64,000 nt of DNA, taken from the NCBI GenBank assembly GCA_011390365.1, contig JAABSM010000013.1, positions 1 to 64,000 on the forward strand, given 5' to 3'. A program made the translations under genes and the position numbers. Position 1 is the stretch's first letter; each line of letters begins with the position of its first letter. The notes under the pieces are model-generated. The model was not told the DNA's origin. It did no database searches and saw nothing but the letters and a program-made list of their open reading frames with translations. Below, piece after piece: positions 63,125 to 64,000 of the stretch. Source of the DNA: Gammaproteobacteria bacterium (GTDB taxonomy: Bacteria; Pseudomonadota; Gammaproteobacteria; Chromatiales; Chromatiaceae).

Positions 63125-64000
63125 ATGGGCGGACTACTACGCATCAAGGGCTTCCTGCCCTTCATCTACATCCTGTTTCTCAACGCCTTCGTCGATCTGG
63201 GCCACAAGATCATCATCCAGAACACGATCTTCAAGATACACGACGGCCAGACCCAGATCGTCCTCACCGCCATCGTCAACGGCCTGATCCTGCTGCCCTT
63301 CATCCTGCTCTTCTCCCCCGCCGGCTTCCTCTCGGACCGCTTCGCCAAGCCGCGGGTGATGCGCCTTGCCGCCGCCGCGGTGGTGGCGCTGACCCTGGTC
63401 ATCACCCTCTGCTACTACATGGGCTGGTACCACCTCGCCTTCGCCATGACCTTCCTGCTGGCGGTGCAGAGCGCGGTCTACTCGCCAGCCAAGTACGGCT
63501 ACATCAAGGAGCTGGTGGGCAAGGACCGGCTCGGCCAGGCCAACGCGGTGGTACAGACGGTGACCATCCTCGCCATCCTGGCCGGCATCTTCGTCTACTC
63601 GATCCTCTTTGAAGGCTTCTTGAAGGGGATGAGCTATGCCAACGAGCATGAGCTACTGCCCCTGATCGCCCCCATCGGCTGGGTACTGGTGGCCAGCGCG
63701 GTTGTCGAGTTCCTGTTCACCTGGAAGCTGGTGGCGACCAAACCGGGTGACGCCAGCCGCCGTTTCGAGCCCGCCGAATACGTCAGCGGTCGCTACCTGC
63801 GCAGCAATCTGGGGGCGATTCGCGCCGACACGGTGATCTGGCTCTCCATCGTCGGCCTGTCGGTATTCTGGGGCATCTCTCAGGTGGTGCTGGCCTCCTT
63901 TCCCGCCCTTGCCAAGGAGCTGCTGGCGGAGGACAACACGGTGGTGATCCAGGGCATCCTCGCCTGCTCCGGCATCGGCATCGCCCTGGGCTCGCTGCTC
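63125..64000 (+). CDS. MFS transporter, N-terminal part (partial)
   Basis: 292 codons remain open at the right edge. It starts MGGLLRIKGFLPFIYILFLN, with about six to eight hydrophobic helices visible, the MFS loop SPAGFLSDRFAKPRVMR after helix 2, and SAVYSPAKYGYIKELVG. This resembles LplT/Aas-type lysophospholipid transporters, in which an MFS domain can be followed by an acyltransferase and an acyl-ACP synthetase. Whether such domains follow cannot be seen here. Confidence 0.8.
   Translation, partial: MGGLLRIKGFLPFIYILFLNAFVDLGHKIIIQNTIFKIHDGQTQIVLTAIVNGLILLPFILLFSPAGFLSDRFAKPRVMRLAAAAVVALTLVITLCYYMGWYHLAFAMTFLLAVQSAVYSPAKYGYIKELVGKDRLGQANAVVQTVTILAILAGIFVYSILFEGFLKGMSYANEHELLPLIAPIGWVLVASAVVEFLFTWKLVATKPGDASRRFEPAEYVSGRYLRSNLGAIRADTVIWLSIVGLSVFWGISQVVLASFPALAKELLAEDNTVVIQGILACSGIGIALGSLL

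Overview
The window is GC-rich chromosomal DNA from a Gram-negative gammaproteobacterium. This rests on the 5' end of a 16S rRNA gene with a gammaproteobacterial signature, lipid A/LPS core genes (waaA, waaC, waaF, an lpxL-type acyltransferase), type IV pilus genes pilMNOPQ followed by aroK-aroB, the mreBCD-mrdA-rodA rod-shape cluster, and the classical dapF-DUF484-xerC, ilvE-glnE and argC-bactofilin-erpA neighbourhoods. A free-living member of Chromatiales or a relative is a reasonable guess, but the sequence does not prove a genus.

Layout. 1-611: start of an rrn operon running leftward, with its leader and promoter. 612-4472: rightward operon of an inositol-monophosphatase-family enzyme, an RlmK-like rRNA methyltransferase and two MksE/MksF (condensin/Wadjet JetB/JetA-type) subunits with no SMC partner beside them. 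4473-5895: small proteins, an AT-rich divergent region and a ComEA-like secreted DNA-binding protein. 5915-9731: leftward mutY-yggX-dapF-DUF484-xerC. 9885-12363: PilJ-domain periplasmic protein, rpsT and a chromosomal ParM-like actin. 12425-18543: waaA, then lipoprotein-speE-lpxL and priA, separated by a hairpin-rich spacer. 18610-22206: giant secreted subtilisin with beta-helix, InlB-like and calcium-binding repeat modules. 22522-36669: long leftward block waaC-cysC-waaF-CHCC zinc finger-ilvE-glnE-methyltransferase-mltB-rodA-mrdA-mreD-mreC-mreB. 36817-43735: leftward aroB-aroK-pilQPONM. 43945-47865: ponA and cls. 48053-51602: cca, a palindrome-dense spacer, a four-helix membrane protein and a ClC antiporter. 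51842-54725: argC, DUF6776-like protein, bactofilin, erpA. 54845-64000: ACP-acyl-AMP-ligase-acyltransferase fusion, two cyclic-di-GMP proteins that both end in a CZB zinc-binding domain, an HNH protein and the start of an MFS transporter.

Most genes serve envelope construction: cell-wall elongation (MreBCD, PBP2, RodA, MltB, PBP1A, bactofilin), LPS inner core and lipid A, phospholipid (Cls, acyltransferase fusion) and pili. The accessory interest lies in the orphan MksEF pair, the actin-like gene, the large protease fusion, the CZB/c-di-GMP locus, a ~106-bp MITE-like inverted-repeat element at a stop codon, a family of dispersed palindromes, and an inverted repeat that could mask the comEA ribosome binding site. 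No CRISPR array, prophage, complete insertion sequence or tRNA gene was recognised.
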